DNA of 64,000 nt, from contig JABYQN010000009.1 of assembly GCA_022606135.1 (NCBI GenBank), forward strand, positions 211,001 through 275,000. The letters run 5' to 3'. The notes under the pieces were generated by a model, which saw only the letters and a program-made list of their open reading frames with translations, did no database searches and was not told the DNA's origin. The translations under genes and the position numbers were made by a program. Origin of the DNA: Fomes fomentarius (taxonomy: Eukaryota > Basidiomycota > Agaricomycetes > Polyporales > Polyporaceae). Below, one piece after another: positions 1-12,289 of this stretch. How positions within the stretch are numbered: position 1 is the first letter of the stretch; every line of letters starts with the position of its first letter.

Positions 1-661
1 AATCTTTGATGCAGAAGTGAGAGCTAGGGACTTAGGGAAATGGGGTGGTGCTAGGTTAAGTTGGTCGCAATAGGTATGTATGCATACAGGTGCCTTAGTA
101 CATATTGTCAATGTCATGGGAGCCCATACCGCACACCAGATGTTTAGATGCCGCCAACACAGTGTATTATAAGGCTTCGGTTCGGCGGTAATGGGATTGG
201 GCTCGTATGGGACGATATTCAATAAGCTTCGTGCCACCGCACCCCGTCGCGACATTACCTACCTGTCGAGTTCTAAGCTCAATACCGATTCGAGAAGATC
301 AACTTCCATGTAGCAGTAATACTTACTATTAGTCGCAAGTTAATTCTATTTTAATGTTGTTCCAAAAGAGCATAGCAAGTATCAATATAAGTAATACGCT
401 CTTGTCTAGAATCGATGTTGATGTTGATAGGGTAAGTGGAGCTGCGTGCATGGCCGCAGGCGAAGAGCGCTTGTAGTATCGCTTCCACTGTGGCCGCATT
501 GCAAACTTATTCAGGCTTGAAGGTCGAAGCTTGAAGGGCGACTTTGTCTTCGCTGAATATCACCTCTTCCCAGCAGCATTAATCTACAGGTAAGTACGAT
601 CTTCCTTCGTTGCTGCAACCGCTCGCGTCATAACATCGTGATATCAGCCTGAGCACAACGG
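1..661. other. Upstream non-coding stretch
   Basis: I see no supported gene here. The last part, directly before the HET-domain start at 662, should hold the promoter and 5' UTR of that gene, but no clear TATA box is visible. Confidence 0.4.
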
Positions 662-2691
662 ATGTGGCTCATCCACACCACGATCCTTCGTTTGACGGCT
701 TTCCCTTCTCCCCCAAACAAGTATGCGATTCTCTCGCACGTCTGGCAAGAGGATGAGATCACTTTTCAAGCTTTCCAAGCCGATGTCCTCCGTCTCAACA
801 ACAAGATCGTGAAAGCCTGCGAGTACGCTAAAAGCGAAGGGTTCGAATGGCTCTGGATCGATACGTGTTGTATCGACAAGACGGACAGTACCGAGCTGTC
901 GGAAGCGATCAACTCCATGTTCGCCTGGTACTCCCAGGCTACGGTGTGCTATGCATACCTCGCTGACGTACCAAACGCCGTAACGCTCGAGCACCATATC
1001 ACCGCCTTCAAGCAGAGCCGCTGGCACACGCGTGGTTGGACGCTACAGGAGCTCGTCGCATCTCCCGAAGTCCGATTTCTCTCTGCCGATTGGGAGTTCA
1101 TCGGAAACAAAAACTTCATGGGATCTATCCTCGAAGAGATCACTGGTATCCGCCGGGATGTCCTCCAGCATCGGAACCTTTCCTCTATCTCCGTCGCCGA
1201 GCGCATGTCGTGGGCGTCCCGCCGCCAGACGACTAGGATCGAAGACGAGGCCTACTCCCTCATGGGTATCTTCGATGTCAACATCCCTGTCATATATGGA
1301 GAAGGTCGACGGGCCTTTAGGCGTCTACAAGAGGAGATTATGCGCACCTCACCGGACCACACGCTTTTCATCTGGGGTTCTCCCATCTCGCCGATGTCGA
1401 CTACCGTCTGTATGTGTCCACAGGGACTATCGGAACGTCGGACACAAGATTTCAACTTGCTCGCCCCCTTTCCGTCTCTTTTCGATCGCCCGAATCGCGC
1501 TCATCCGGATGTGATCCCTATCCCGAAGTTCAGCAGCACCCTCGAGATGCTAGCGCCGCAACTTTCCGCACAGGATAGCCCAAACACTATGCCCCTCTTG
1601 GTGAGTGACAGACCGCATACGCTGCGAGCGATGCTTTCTATTGTCTCGCATGATCCTCACGAGTCCCTTGGGCGTTATGCTCACGAATGAAGCAGGCATA
1701 CGAACTTCCGGTGTTTACGGTCACCAGTTATGGTATCCGCGCTCGTCTTCCGATCGTACCCTTGACGTCTATGACACTTCTCAAAAGCGATTGCACCGCG
1801 ACTGCCTCTGGGTCAGACCCTTCTCCTAACGAAGACCTCTTCCTCGCACTGCTCGCCTGTGCCTTCCAGAGCGATCCTGGCGCGCCGTCCGACGTCGTCA
1901 TCGGCCTCATCTTGCGGCGTCCGCACGGGTCGCATGTGCTGCATGTCGGGGTACCGCTGACCCATGGCGGCGTTGAGTACGGTCGCTATATCGACGTAAC
2001 CCCGGACGTGTCCAAACGGATCACGTCAAATGGAGCGCTTGACTGGCGGAAACTGCAGTGGCAGACGGTGCACATCTCTCAGAGTCAAAGCTCTGTCCCA
2101 GATGCGCCACTGCAGCCGGAACGGCCTGTTTCCGCGCCCGGAATCTCGGCAGTACGGATCGTTGTGCCCTCTTTCGTTCTAGGCAATCTCCAGGCGCAGA
2201 ATATTAATCTGGCTTGCGTTATATCACAACCGGCTGGGAGCGCCAGTGTTGGTCGTCGTCGGTTTCAGCGCACGCCGCAGGCGCTGTCCTACATCCTCCG
2301 AACCCCATCGACCGCGCCCTCTCCATATTTGCGGTTGCACAACAATCGGAACGGACGCAGCATCTGCGTCCGCTTCGGCCTGTGTGAAGACCTACTGTGG
2401 GCTGAGGTCAGGGAACTGGAAGCCGCTGACGCCACGCTTGCGGAGTCCCCACCTGCAGACGCTTCGAGGCGCTGCTCGCACTCGCATGTTTGCGAATGGT
2501 CTGGATTTGTACCGTCAGGCGAGCACGGCGGTGTTGCACTGGAGTGGGATTACTCCCACTCGTTTGACGCAGGGAGCAGGCGAGTTCATGTCCGAGTGGC
2601 CGGCCAACCAAGGGTGGTTGGGCGCGCTGATCCTATCCTCGTGGGCATAGAGGTGGACTTGAACGATTTGGACACTGTGGCCGTCTCTTAA
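662..2691 (+). CDS. HET-domain (heterokaryon incompatibility-type) protein
   Basis: Two exons, 662-1600 and 1696-2691, joined by a 95-bp intron (gtgagt...gcag, phase 0), giving about 644 residues. The N-terminus has the start typical of basidiomycete HET proteins (MWLIHTTILRL), then the three usual HET blocks: YAILSHVW near residue 21, WLWIDTCCIDK with SEAINSMFAWY near residues 62-83, and SRWHTRGWTLQELVA near residues 118-132. HET domains act in self/non-self recognition after hyphal fusion and can trigger cell death; the partner here is unknown. The C-terminal 350 residues are of unknown type, and I see no NACHT or WD40 part. The ATG at 662 fits the family start exactly. Confidence 0.88.
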
Positions 2692-3778
2692 GTCTCCTCA
2701 GAGTCTCCCTCCCACCATAAACGTTCCATAGCAGTCCATAGCGGTTTTTTCCATGATTGCAACCCTGAATATCTATTCTGCCGCTTGGCTGCCAACGACA
2801 CCGTTTCAGGACAGATCCCGTGGTGAGTACAGCTTTTTGATGAACCATCATGATATGATGTCAGATTCCAGTGATTCATACTACCAACTCAAGCTTGTAT
2901 AAGACGGGGATCCGCAGCCAGCCGGTCCGTACGACTTAAAGCCGATGACGTCGACTTTGACCGACAATTCTTCCGATACACTTCAAGTTCAGAAGTGGCG
3001 GAGTACGCGATAAGTAATTCTTGACCATCATGTTTGCCACCGTATGACTTCCTTCCGACTCCATCGCATGGCCAAGCCTCCGGTCTAGTGATCTGTGGGA
3101 GCTTTCGACGCCGTACAGCCGTGAGCGTGAGGAAAAAAAGGCTTCCGAAAAGCAAGCGCCTATAACTAGTGGCCCTACTACCTAATACTTAGGACCCAGA
3201 GAGGTGAGTGACGTCAATTCCCTGATATGAATGATACACCAGGACGGTTCTGTCTCACAACCTCTCGCGACAAGTAAGAAGCCAGCTTGAATGGGCGTTG
3301 GGGCGTTCTGCCCACGCATCACTTGTAATAGGACGTCCGGCCTTCGGACTTTCAACGATGGGCATCAAGCGTCGTTTAGACTGTATCCTCATGGACTCCT
3401 GGTATGGACATACCCTGTGATCTACCCGGCCAGATCTACCACGCGCCCTGCTGGACGACAACGGCGTTCAATAAGCCTGGCTATTAGTCCAGATCGTTAT
3501 GAAATCAGGCCAGCAGCGCATTGTTGACATTCCCATCAAAATTGTCACCAAGTGCGCAGACCGCAGCGCCCACCCGAACACGGTAACGCACCTGTAGGGA
3601 ACGCGCCCCGGTGTAGGCGTGTGGCGTGCTCCCGAAATAAAAGGTTGCACACGTCGACGCCCCGCGCTTTCCCTGGGATACCCGTTCTCGTTGAACCAGA
3701 ACTGCCCGGCCCCATCACTTCCTCTGTCGCTTCTGCTGTTCGTCCCGACCTATTATTGTTCTTGTCCCTTCTCCTACG
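2692..3778. other. Intergenic region
   Basis: About 1.1 kb between the HET gene and the GH128 glucanase. Short open frames occur on both strands, but none has a recognisable motif, splice structure or start context. I support no gene here. Confidence 0.4.
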
Positions 3779-3787
3779 CTATATAAT
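3779..3787 (+). promoter_or_regulatory. TATA box of the GH128 gene
   Basis: The string ctatataat lies about 82-90 bp before the ATG at 3869 and is followed by a CT-rich, initiator-like stretch (tctctcgttacacctcacgctctctcaa segment). This is a common layout for well expressed basidiomycete secreted enzymes. Inferred from sequence alone. Confidence 0.5.
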
Positions 3788-3868
3788 CCGTCAGCTTCGT
3801 CTCTCGTTACACCTCACGCTCTCTCAATCTCATTCTTCTTGCCGGTCGAGAACAACACGAACACCAAC

Positions 3869-4949
3869 ATGAAGTCCTTTACAGCCCTCATCTCCATCGC
3901 ACTCCTTGCTACCTCTGCACTGGGCTATGGGGCCGGAATGCAGAAGGTCCATCGCCGTCAGGCTCCCTCCGCCGTGCCAGCACCAGCACCGGCTTCTGTT
4001 GAAGTGTACGTCTGCAGGCCATACACCGGACATGAGTGCCGCCTCTGTTATGATGAAGCACTAACTAGGCGATCGTTACCGCAGTTCCATATCGCCCCGT
4101 GCAGCGAACGCAGGGATCAAGCGTGGCCTGTCTTTCAACGATGCAGGCCTGACGAGGAATTTCAACTCTGGGTAAGTCGAGTTGCATGCGGTCTCATTCG
4201 TGACACCCGTACTGACAAGTTTCACAGCCAAGTCTCGTGGGCGTACAACTGGGATTCTGCCTACCAGGGTACGCTCCCTGCCGGAGTGACCTATTTCCCC
4301 ATGCTCTGGAGTGCTGCTCCTGAGCACAGCAACCAGTGGGCAGCCAACGCAAACGCTGCGATTGCGAAGGGAGCCACACATCTCCTCTTGTATGTTTTTT
4401 TCCTGTCGCTCATCTTGTCCGCACCACGTGTCTGACCATGACCACCACTTTTTCCAACGGGCTCACAATAGTATAAACGAGCCCGACCTCGCCCAGCAGT
4501 CCAACACGAGCCCCGCAGACGCTGCTCGGCAATGGATGCAGTTCATGCAGCCGTTCGCCGGCCGCGCCACGCTCGTCTCGCCTGCGATCACGAACGGCGC
4601 TCCGCCGGCGATGGGCACGGGCTGGATGGACTCCTTCCTGAACGAGTGCAACAAGCTCGGGTGCAGGGTCGACGCCATCGCGGCGCACATCTACGACTCG
4701 GCGACGAACATCGCGTACTACAAGCAGTACGTCACCGACCTCGGCAAGTACAACCGTCCGGTGCTCCTCACCGAGTTCGGCGCGGCGGGCGCGCTCGACC
4801 AGCAGCAGCAGTTTTTGAGGGACTTCGTCCCCTTCCTCAACGGCGTGTCCCACGTTAGCCACTTTGCGTGGTTTATGACTGCCGTCGGCAACCTTGTCAA
4901 CCAGGACGCGAGCCTCACGGCTCTCGGCCAGACGTACGTCTCAGCGTAG
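3869..4949 (+). CDS. Secreted GH128 glucanase (Asl1-like glycosyl hydrolase)
   Basis: Four exons: 3869-4005, 4085-4171, 4228-4389, 4472-4949, giving 287 residues. Residues 1-20 form a signal peptide (MKSFTALISIALLATSALG), followed by HRR, a possible Kex2-type site, and a Pro/Ala-rich linker. The catalytic core matches the Asl1-like family: GLSFNDAGLTRNFNSGQVSWAYNW, then LPAGVTYFPMLW, then the acid/base motif FINEPDL near residue 130, and the nucleophile motif LLTEFGA near residue 225. GH128 enzymes cut beta-1,3-glucan, so a role in remodelling fungal wall glucan or in glucan feeding is likely. The NEPD motif is split by the third intron, which confirms the splice model. The first intron has a clear ctaac branch point. 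Confidence 0.88.
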
Positions 4950-5744
4950 TACGAGTAGAGAGGTGCCTCGAACCCGGACTCCGGTCCACCTCTTCTCTTG
5001 TACCGCACTCGCCCGTCTCTGCTCTAATTGCTATCGTAGCTGTTCATGATGCTTTGATAAATAGCGCTGCGATGTACTATGTCGCTGCTAGTGCCTCAAT
5101 ATTATGACATTGCACCATGTGTTGTGTCTTCTTGTTGCGCGTCTCATGTTGCAATGCATGAGCATCTGCATAGTTGCCCAACGCGTTCGGACACCGGTGC
5201 TTATAGTGGACGAATACTAGTAGCTGTGCACTGTGCACAATTATCCGCACACTCTGTCCACAGTTGATGTTCGCACAGCGGGTTACGTTCAAATGGACAG
5301 GAACTAGACAGCGCATCGTCTGGATTGTCCTGTGCTCGACTCATGGTGGACACACTCAATCTTCAGTTGCACATGTACCTACAGCTGCTGCATCACCGTG
5401 GTTGATGTGATATACCGGACCTGCCCGGAGTCACTTGAGCGTGCACGCGTCAATGCGATGATTGTAAGAGTCGGAAATCGAAATTCATAGTGCGTGGCCT
5501 AGAGTAGGCATGGCGTCGCAACTGCACCCGGTACTGGAAGATATGGTACAACGATACCTCAGATGGAATAGATGTGGGCAATCGGGGCAATGATAAATCG
5601 CAGGGTCTCGTAGGGCATATGATACTTCTCTGCCACTGGCGTTTCCTAGTTCCGAATCCTATACGCGTCGTGCGGAACCCGTTAGCCACAGCACAAGAAT
5701 GCATCGGCGTGTACATCTAGACTCACAGGTGCATATTGGGTGGC
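4950..5744. other. Intergenic region
   Basis: Downstream of the GH128 gene. I see no credible coding exon or RNA gene. Confidence 0.35.
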
Positions 5745-5990
5745 ATCAAATTGGGCATTCTTCTTGTTGGGGAGAGCTTGAGCACCGATCATAGCCCGCC
5801 TATTGATGCTCGTGTCTGTCTGGGGATTTATCATCTATAGAGTGTGTGTCTCAACTGCACCGTCCGCATCTGGTACCTCCAGGTCGAAGCCAATGGTTTT
5901 TGGGTCGTACTTGGTGTAGTGTTTCTTCAATGAGAGTTGGGATGTCTTCCAGAGCATATCCGTAAATAGGTCATAACGCGCACAAGAGTC
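5745..5990 (-). pseudogene. Relic of the companion gene, copy linked to kinase A
   Basis: Minus-strand pieces match the better kept companion copies at 13869-14255 and 8158-8547: LVRVMTY, then ALEDIPTL after a 10-bp insertion, then HYTKYDPKTIGFDLEVP, then TDTSINRRAM. The central segment around WFVHDN is deleted, and a TAG stop lies just before the NPQTDTS block. The order of blocks is kept, so this is a decayed gene and not chance similarity. It sits about 330 bp before kinase A on the opposite strand, the same arrangement as the other copies. Function is unknown. Confidence 0.6.
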
Positions 5991-6316
5991 TCATACCTTG
6001 GCTTGCAGCAGCTCATGCAGTGGCCATATTGCTAGTGTACCAATGAACAGCTAGCACACGTCAGTAAGAGGCCGTGCTTGACGCAGACCTTGAAAGCTGG
6101 AACCTTGCGGGATGACTGACACAACAGTAAGATATAGGCAAGGTATGGGTGATCGCTGTTGAGTTCATATCGGCGACTCGAATCAGCCGCCGGCGGAGCT
6201 TCAACCCCAGTGAAGCTTCATCATGGAAGCGCTCGAGTTGTCAATGCGGCTTGCCCTGGCTTGCATCCACGACGACATGACGACGTGCAGCAAGTAGTTC
6301 CAGGTAAATCCTGGTG

Positions 6317-7443
6317 ATGCCTTACGACGAGATAGATGAAGAACTGGGTGATCTTTCGCCACCTCACTGGCTTCGAGAGCACTCTGCAGTTACTAGCAGG
6401 GGAATTATGCTCGAAGTGCTACTGAAACCGGTGAGTTGGCAAGTTTTCTTCCTCAACCCAACTCCGGTCACAGATCATTCCTTTCTTTAGTACTGCGTCT
6501 GGAGAACAGATCAACGCATTTTCATGAACAAGAAACCTTGGGCAATCAAGGTCGTCGAGCCCGGTAGTGAAGAGACGGAAATTTACGACATACTCCACAA
6601 ACTCGATCCTGCCTCTCCAAATCATACATTACCCTGCGAAGTCATCCGGCATGACGAGCGCGCATTTTTGATTATGCCATGTCTCCAACCGATCTTGCTT
6701 GGTCCCAAGCGCCGAAACTGGGGTCTGCGTCCTGTGCTAGACTTCTTCCGTCAAGTTGTGGAGGTGAGTCATCCACGCCATTTGTATGTCCAAATTATAT
6801 CCAACGTATTGTCGATTCAGGGACTCGAGTTTCTCCATCGCAACCACATTGCGCACATGGTGAGTTGACTGTCTACTACATCGGAGACTGGCTAACTCGA
6901 CCTTGATCAGGATATGTATGATGGTCAGGTGATCATTGCGACAGAGAGGGAAGTCGCGTTCCACCCAGAGCTTGTGGCGGGAAAGGTGTACATCATCGAC
7001 TACGGTATATCTAAACGTCTCAAGGAAGGCCCGGGTCATCAACATGCTATAGAACTGCCAGAAACCAACTGCGAGCCTCCGCTCGAGATGAAGCGCTTCG
7101 ACCCCTACGCTTGGGACGTTTACTGCACTGGCGTTCTTTTGAGGAGAATCATCGAGGTGAGCTTACTCGCTTCGATGCCTAACGGCGACTAACTCGTGGT
7201 GCGTGCATGATACAGAAAGTTTTCTCATCTCGATCCACACCATGGGTCCTGCGGTGGTACGTCCAATGGCTCATTGGAAAGGAGCGTGGATGTATGGCAG
7301 TCTGTCGCTGTCGTCCAAGTGCTCGCAGGGCACGACAGGTGATAACGGTCATTCAATGGGCGGTGAAGGTCTGGGATTACTGTACGAAGCCAATATGCTT
7401 TGTACGAGCTCTACTCAGACCGGTGGGGGCACGGCCTGAATGA
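6317..7443 (+). CDS. Kinase-like protein, tandem array copy A
   Basis: Five exons (6317-6430, 6491-6763, 6821-6859, 6911-7156, 7216-7443), all introns phase 0, 299 residues. Family plan: an N-terminal block WLREH...LLEVLLKP; the beta-3 lysine in WAIKVV near residue 58; a helix-C glutamate in EETEIYDILH; an HRD-like loop HMDMYDGQVII that keeps the catalytic Asp but has Tyr for the usual Lys and Gln for the metal-binding Asn; a DYG motif (for DFG) in IIDYGISK; an ETNCEPP block where the APE motif would be; FDPYAWDVYCTG (the DxxxxG of helix F); and a basic Cys-rich tail ERGCMAVCRCRPSARRAR. No glycine-rich loop is present. It is a kinase fold of doubtful or altered catalysis. Substrate and location are unknown. 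Confidence 0.8.
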
Positions 7444-8157
7444 CACTTGTATGGACTAGCACTTTTACTTCTATAATGTCAGACTCGGATATCGAGTTCT
7501 TCCATATACCACGAATTCAGGTCGTTGAACAGCAAACCCGCAGTTGAAAGACCATCGACTTCTGCACAAAACGCGAAGGTGCAGGCGCCGAGTGATCCCT
7601 CGACGTCGACGCGACTGTCTCTCTTACTTCTACTCACAGTGTCATTGACCAGGTCAATGACGAGGCCACACATGACAGGTGCTTATCAGCGACCCGGATT
7701 TCCCACTCCTTGAGTACTTTAAGACAATCACAGACACTGGAGTTACAACTTCATCGTTCTTTGGCCAGACTGAGTTGCAACTTGCCCGGGTACTCAGCGT
7801 CCCGGTCTTCTTACTCCGACTTGCTGTAGGGTTTTAGTGCACCCTCGACTGTCGAGCATTGGCCGCGAGCACTCAAGTCCCCTTCCAGCAAAGCCGTCAT
7901 GCTAGGACTATGAATCTGTGGATGATTAATGGTTCTTCACACAATATGCAACGCGCATGTTTTCAGGATTGCAACTCGGCGTGATACTATTTGGGGAGCA
8001 TACCGTATGCGAAGTAATAGGTACAGGGTGCCAGTCATCATATCTTCTTATCCGAGGCTCCAGGAGCTATGTATATGTACTGAAGCCAGTCAGTGATGGC
8101 TCTATATCAAATCGAATGCGCACATACCATAAAACCATACCTTGCCTCCTATGTGTA
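7444..8157. other. Intergenic region between array units
   Basis: No gene is supported between the stop of kinase A and the companion relic. Short frames here show no family motif. Confidence 0.35.
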
Positions 8158-8547
8158 TTATACGTCAATATTGATCCGACCGGAGACCAAGTTACGATCG
8201 CGGATGAGCAGCCTTAATGCATCCATCGTAGCCCTCCGATTGATCTCCATATCTGCCTTGGGGTTTTCGACCCATAGGCGAATCGGCGTATCGTCTAGGC
8301 CTCCTGTGGGCATGATCTGTAGAGCCCACAGCTCATAGCCGACGAGGGTTGGCTTGTAGTTGGAGAAGTGGCTTTTGGTGAATCTGAAGCTCTCTCCATT
8401 GCGCTCGATCTCGTGCTCGAGCAGTTTATTATCGTGCACGAACCACTCATCAGCGAGGGTGGGAATGCCTTCTAGTGCGTATCTTGCGATACGTACACGC
8501 TGCTGATAGTTGGCCTCGTGTTGAGTAGCGGTATGCTAGGCTGCCAT
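8158..8547 (-). pseudogene. Companion gene with early nonsense codon, linked to kinase B
   Basis: Read from ATG at 8547 this is 130 codons, with a TAG at codon 4 and otherwise open to TAA at 8158. It aligns without gaps over its first 27 codons to the copy at 13869-14255. Recognisable blocks are RYALEGIPTL, EWFVHDN, HEIERNGESF, GYELW and INRRATMDALRLLIRD. A downstream start at MHDNKLL could still make about 93 residues. I do not recognise a known domain; the blocks look like a small soluble protein. It lies divergent to kinase B, sharing a region of about 310 bp between the starts. Confidence 0.6.
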
Positions 8548-8549
8548 CT

Positions 8550-8859
8550 TGCAATTCGCCAATCATACGAGACTGCCAGTCAATGTCAAGCGTTTCCGGG
8601 AGAAAGAAGCAGACCTACTGTAACGACGGGTTTCTTAGTGAATCCCTACAGCGGGGGCGGACATGAACAAGGGGTTGCAGGCAAATAATGGGGAGGACTC
8701 GACCCGCTGTCAGCCTCGCAACCAGTTCAAGTTGTCGATGCGATCACGATTGCACAATAGGCTCCGCTAAAGGCGCTTGTATGAGCGCTTCATGCCACGT
8801 TCTTGTCGTCCTGCCACTGATCGCGTCTAACCTGCACACAACGTCCACCAAAAGGCAAT
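8550..8859. other. Shared promoter region, companion copy and kinase B
   Basis: About 310 bp between the divergent starts at 8547 (minus) and 8860 (plus). I see no clean TATA box. The arrangement is repeated at the other array units. Confidence 0.35.
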
Positions 8860-9985
8860 ATGGCCTTGCAGGCATACGAGGCGAACATAGCTCACCTGGG
8901 CCCACTCGCCCCCCTCAATGGCTACGAGAGCATCCTGCGATAACAGCTAGGGGAATCCTGTTTCAAATCCCCATCAAGCCGGTGAGTACTGGTCCTCCGA
9001 CTTAGGTAGCTGCATGCTTATTTGTATCCCTTAGTACTGTGTCTGGAGCACGGATTCATTCTATGGCGTTCCGTACGCAGTCAAGATTGTCAAACACGAT
9101 AGCGAAGAGGCAGAGATTTACGACCTACTCCATCGACTCGATCCTGTCTCTCCCAATCACACGTTGCCCTGTGATGTCGTTCACGGTGAACGGACCATTT
9201 TAATAATGCCGCTACTTAAGACGGTGTTGCATGGCTCCAGCGCCCGCAGCTATCTGGCCCACCTAAGTCGCATGTTGGACTTCTTCCGGGAAGTCTTAGA
9301 GGTGCGGGTACACGTTGTTCACTTCATCTGGTATCGTGTTCATCGAGTACCCTATTCAGGGACTAGACTTTCTACACCGCCTACACATCGCACATATGGT
9401 GAGGAGATGGTTGGATCCAGGTGCCAGAACTTGCTTTTGACGTCACTCGTTTAGGATATATATGACGGCCAGTTTCTCGTAGGCACCCAAGCTAACGTGG
9501 ATGTCACAATCCACAAGCAGATCCAGCCAGGGAAAGTCTATATCATCGACTTCGGCTCTTCCAAACGCCTCGAAAAAGGCCCGGGTTATCAGCACGCTTT
9601 GGAGCTCCCGGAAACCAACTGCAAGCCCCCACTACATATGTCGCGCTTCGACCCCTATTCTTGGGACATTTATTGCACTGGTATATTCTTCAAGAGCCTC
9701 GCTGAGGTAAACCTAATGCTGTTGCTCTCTGAACATCATTGACACTTAATCGCATTTCAGAGGGTGTATAGAAAACAACCGGTTCCATGGATACTGCGAC
9801 GGTACACCCATTGGCTCATCGGGGAGGAACATGGGTGTACGGCAGTGTGCCATTGTCGCCCAAGCGCTCGTAGGGCGCACCAGGTTCTGTCCGTTCTTTG
9901 TTGGGCGGTGAGTTTGTGGGAATACTGCACAATGCCGGTCAAGCTCATTGGGAGTGTGTTCATGCCGCGTATCCGGACAGTTTGA
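8860..9985 (+). CDS. Kinase-like protein, array copy B (exon 1 frameshifted)
   Basis: Exons 8860-8981, 9035-9301, 9360-9398, 9455-9706 and 9761-9985 follow the array plan. Exons 2-5 are open and in phase, with YAVKIV, EEAEIYDLLHR, HMDIYDGQFLVG, IIDFGSSKRL and FDPYSWDIYCTG. Exon 1 starts MALQAYEANIAHLGPLAP and then breaks, because the C-run at 8909-8914 has six C where copy F has seven. Only with a seventh C does it read PPQWLREH. Without it the frame opened at 8860 stops early. Either a real frameshift allele or an assembly error in a homopolymer. This copy keeps a true DFG, unlike copies A, D and E. Confidence 0.7.
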
Positions 9986-10417
9986 TAGTTGAGTTGTAGC
10001 CCCAACCCTGTGTGAATTTTGCCCCATGGTATTGTCTCCCCAGTGGTTGCTGGAAAACCATCCATCCGAACATTGGAATACGCGACAAATTCCCCATATG
10101 TGGGCCGCGCGGATTGCCTCTGTTGGAATCTCTGACATTCCGACTTTCGACCCTCGGCTTTGCCCAGTGACCTTCATGCTCGGCTTCCGCACTGGTGTTC
10201 TGAGTCTCAGACACTCACATCATGTCTGTGTATCTGTCTCGACTCTCTTCGGCATCCGTCAATTGATATATTCGACTCCTGGATCCGTACACGGCCTATT
10301 TACGCGATTCCGTCGTCCTTCCGTCGTTCCCTGCTCTCAAATACTCACCTCCTCATTTTGGCTCCCCCGGCCTTCGACCCAGCCGCACGCATCCCACACA
10401 CTATAGGTCTATCCCTG

Positions 10418-10560
10418 AGAGATAGGGTAGGCTCTTACTGGGTTGCGCTTGATCTCGTGTCGGATCAGTTTGTTTTCGTGCAAACAAACTGGTCACCGAG
10501 GCCCTGGAGGGAGTCTTCTAGAGCATATCTCTCGACGCACACGCGCTTCTGGTAGTTGAG
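10418..10560 (-). pseudogene. Relic of the companion gene, copy linked to kinase C
   Basis: On the minus strand NYQKRVCVERYALED matches the NYQQRVRIARYALEG block of the 8158-8547 copy. After a one-base frame shift, HENKLIRHEIKRN matches HDNKLLEHEIERN. Beyond that the similarity fades. A short, frameshifted remnant about 410 bp before kinase C on the opposite strand. Confidence 0.55.
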
Positions 10561-10972
10561 CGGCGGTAAGGTCTCGAGTCCTGCAAATCGCAATGTGATC
10601 TACATTATGACCAGTCATTCGAAAGAAACACGTCATTTAAATGATATCTTAATGACGGTATTGTCCTAGTAGTAGTAGACTCATCCGCGCGCCGGCAGTG
10701 TGCTTTGTGTAAGAATGACAAATGAATGCAAAGAAAAAGACAGCCCCAGCTATCTGACATGTATACCAGTTGTGTGTTCGAGTCAAGCACCATCGCGGTT
10801 CTGTGGGGAGGAGAACAATGAGGGGAGCACAGATTTCGGATGAGAGGTACTTAGCATGCTCAGTCATAACGGGGCGCTTATCACCAATTCGAGATTGGGA
10901 TGTACAGTCGAGATCGATCGTCAGACTCATTCAGAACTTCATACACAGAAAGGGTGACATCCATTGTCTGAC

Positions 10973-12088
10973 ATGTCGCTGCAGACCTACGAGGCCAACG
11001 TAGCTCACATGGGGCCGCTCGCCCCTCCTCAATGGCTGCGAGAGCATCCTACGATCACGGCGAAGAGAATTCTTCTGCAAGTCCCCGTTAAACCAGTTAG
11101 TCCGAGTTGCCTGGCTCCTCCATCTGAGAATTCACTGGCTGACAGATCTTCAGTATTGTGTCTGGAGCACGGACGTATGTTATGGTACTCCGTATGCAGT
11201 CAAGATTGTCAAGGCCGGCAGCGAGGAAGCAGATATTTACGATCTGTTGCATCGACTCCGTCCTGCCTCTGCGAACCATACACTACCATGTGATGTCATC
11301 CGTGGCGAACACACGATCTTGATAATGCCTTTCCTTCAGACATTATTATATGATTCCACCTGGGTCGAGTTAGACCGCATGTTGGATTTCTTTCGGCAAG
11401 TCCTTGAGGTATGCTACACAACGATCAGCTACCTGGGCCCACTATTCATGAGACGATCGATTAGGGACTTGATTTCCTACACGGTCTGCATATCGCACAT
11501 CTGGTAAGAATAAGCTTCAATGCAGGTGGCATACCTCACTGTTGACGTGTCACGCTCAGGATATATACGACAGCCAATTTCTAATAGGTCACCAAGACGA
11601 TGCCGCGATCCACGAACAAGTCGTGCCCGAGAAGGTCTATATGATCGACTTCGGTTCTTCCAAACGTCTTGCAAAGGGCCCGGGCCAGCAATCTGCTATC
11701 GAGTTGCCCCAAACGAACTGCAGGGCCCCATTACAGATGTCGCTCTTCGATCCATACTCATGGGACATCTACTGCACCGGTGTCTTCTTTAAGAGCCTCA
11801 TCGAGGTGAATCTAACCCTTTAGCTCTCTGACTACCATTGACCGTACACATACCGCACTGCAGGAGGTGTATAGAGACCAACCAATCCCATGGGTACTGC
11901 GCCGGTACACCCAGTGGCTCATAGGAGAGGAACGCGGATGCACAGCAGTGTGCCACTGTCGTCCAAGTGCTCATAGGGCGCACAAGGTACTTTCCGTCAT
12001 TTGCTGGACCGTGAGCGTTTGGAAACACTGTACAAGACCGATATACTTCGTCCGAAATCTGTTCAGGCCGCGTGTCCGGCCTGAGTAA
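10973..12088 (+). CDS. Kinase-like protein, tandem array copy C
   Basis: Exons 10973-11095, 11154-11408, 11465-11503, 11560-11805, 11864-12088; 295 residues; fully in frame. It starts MSLQTYEANVAHMGPLAPPQWLREH, close to the N-terminus of copy B. Motifs: YAVKIVKAG, EEADIYDLLHRL, HLDIYDSQFLIG, MIDFGSSKRL, FDPYSWDIYCTG and the ERGCTAVCHCRPSAHRAH tail. The first intron has a less usual gttagt donor. The catalytic loop has Gln in the Asn position, as in all copies. It is separated from copy D by only about 200 bp, with no companion gene between them. Confidence 0.8.
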
Positions 12089-12289
12089 TACTGTAAACAC
12101 ACTCGCAAATTCCTAATGATTACCTTGATGGACTGAAGGGCACTATTTGCTGTTGCAATTCGCCTCCGCTTGAGCGATCCCTCTTCGCGCGTGACTGAGG
12201 TAAGCGCTCTACGCCACGGGGGTAGTCCCCTCTTCGACTTCTTCACCGTACTGTGGCCGCGTGGTCTGTCCTGCACTACAGTTTTCCTT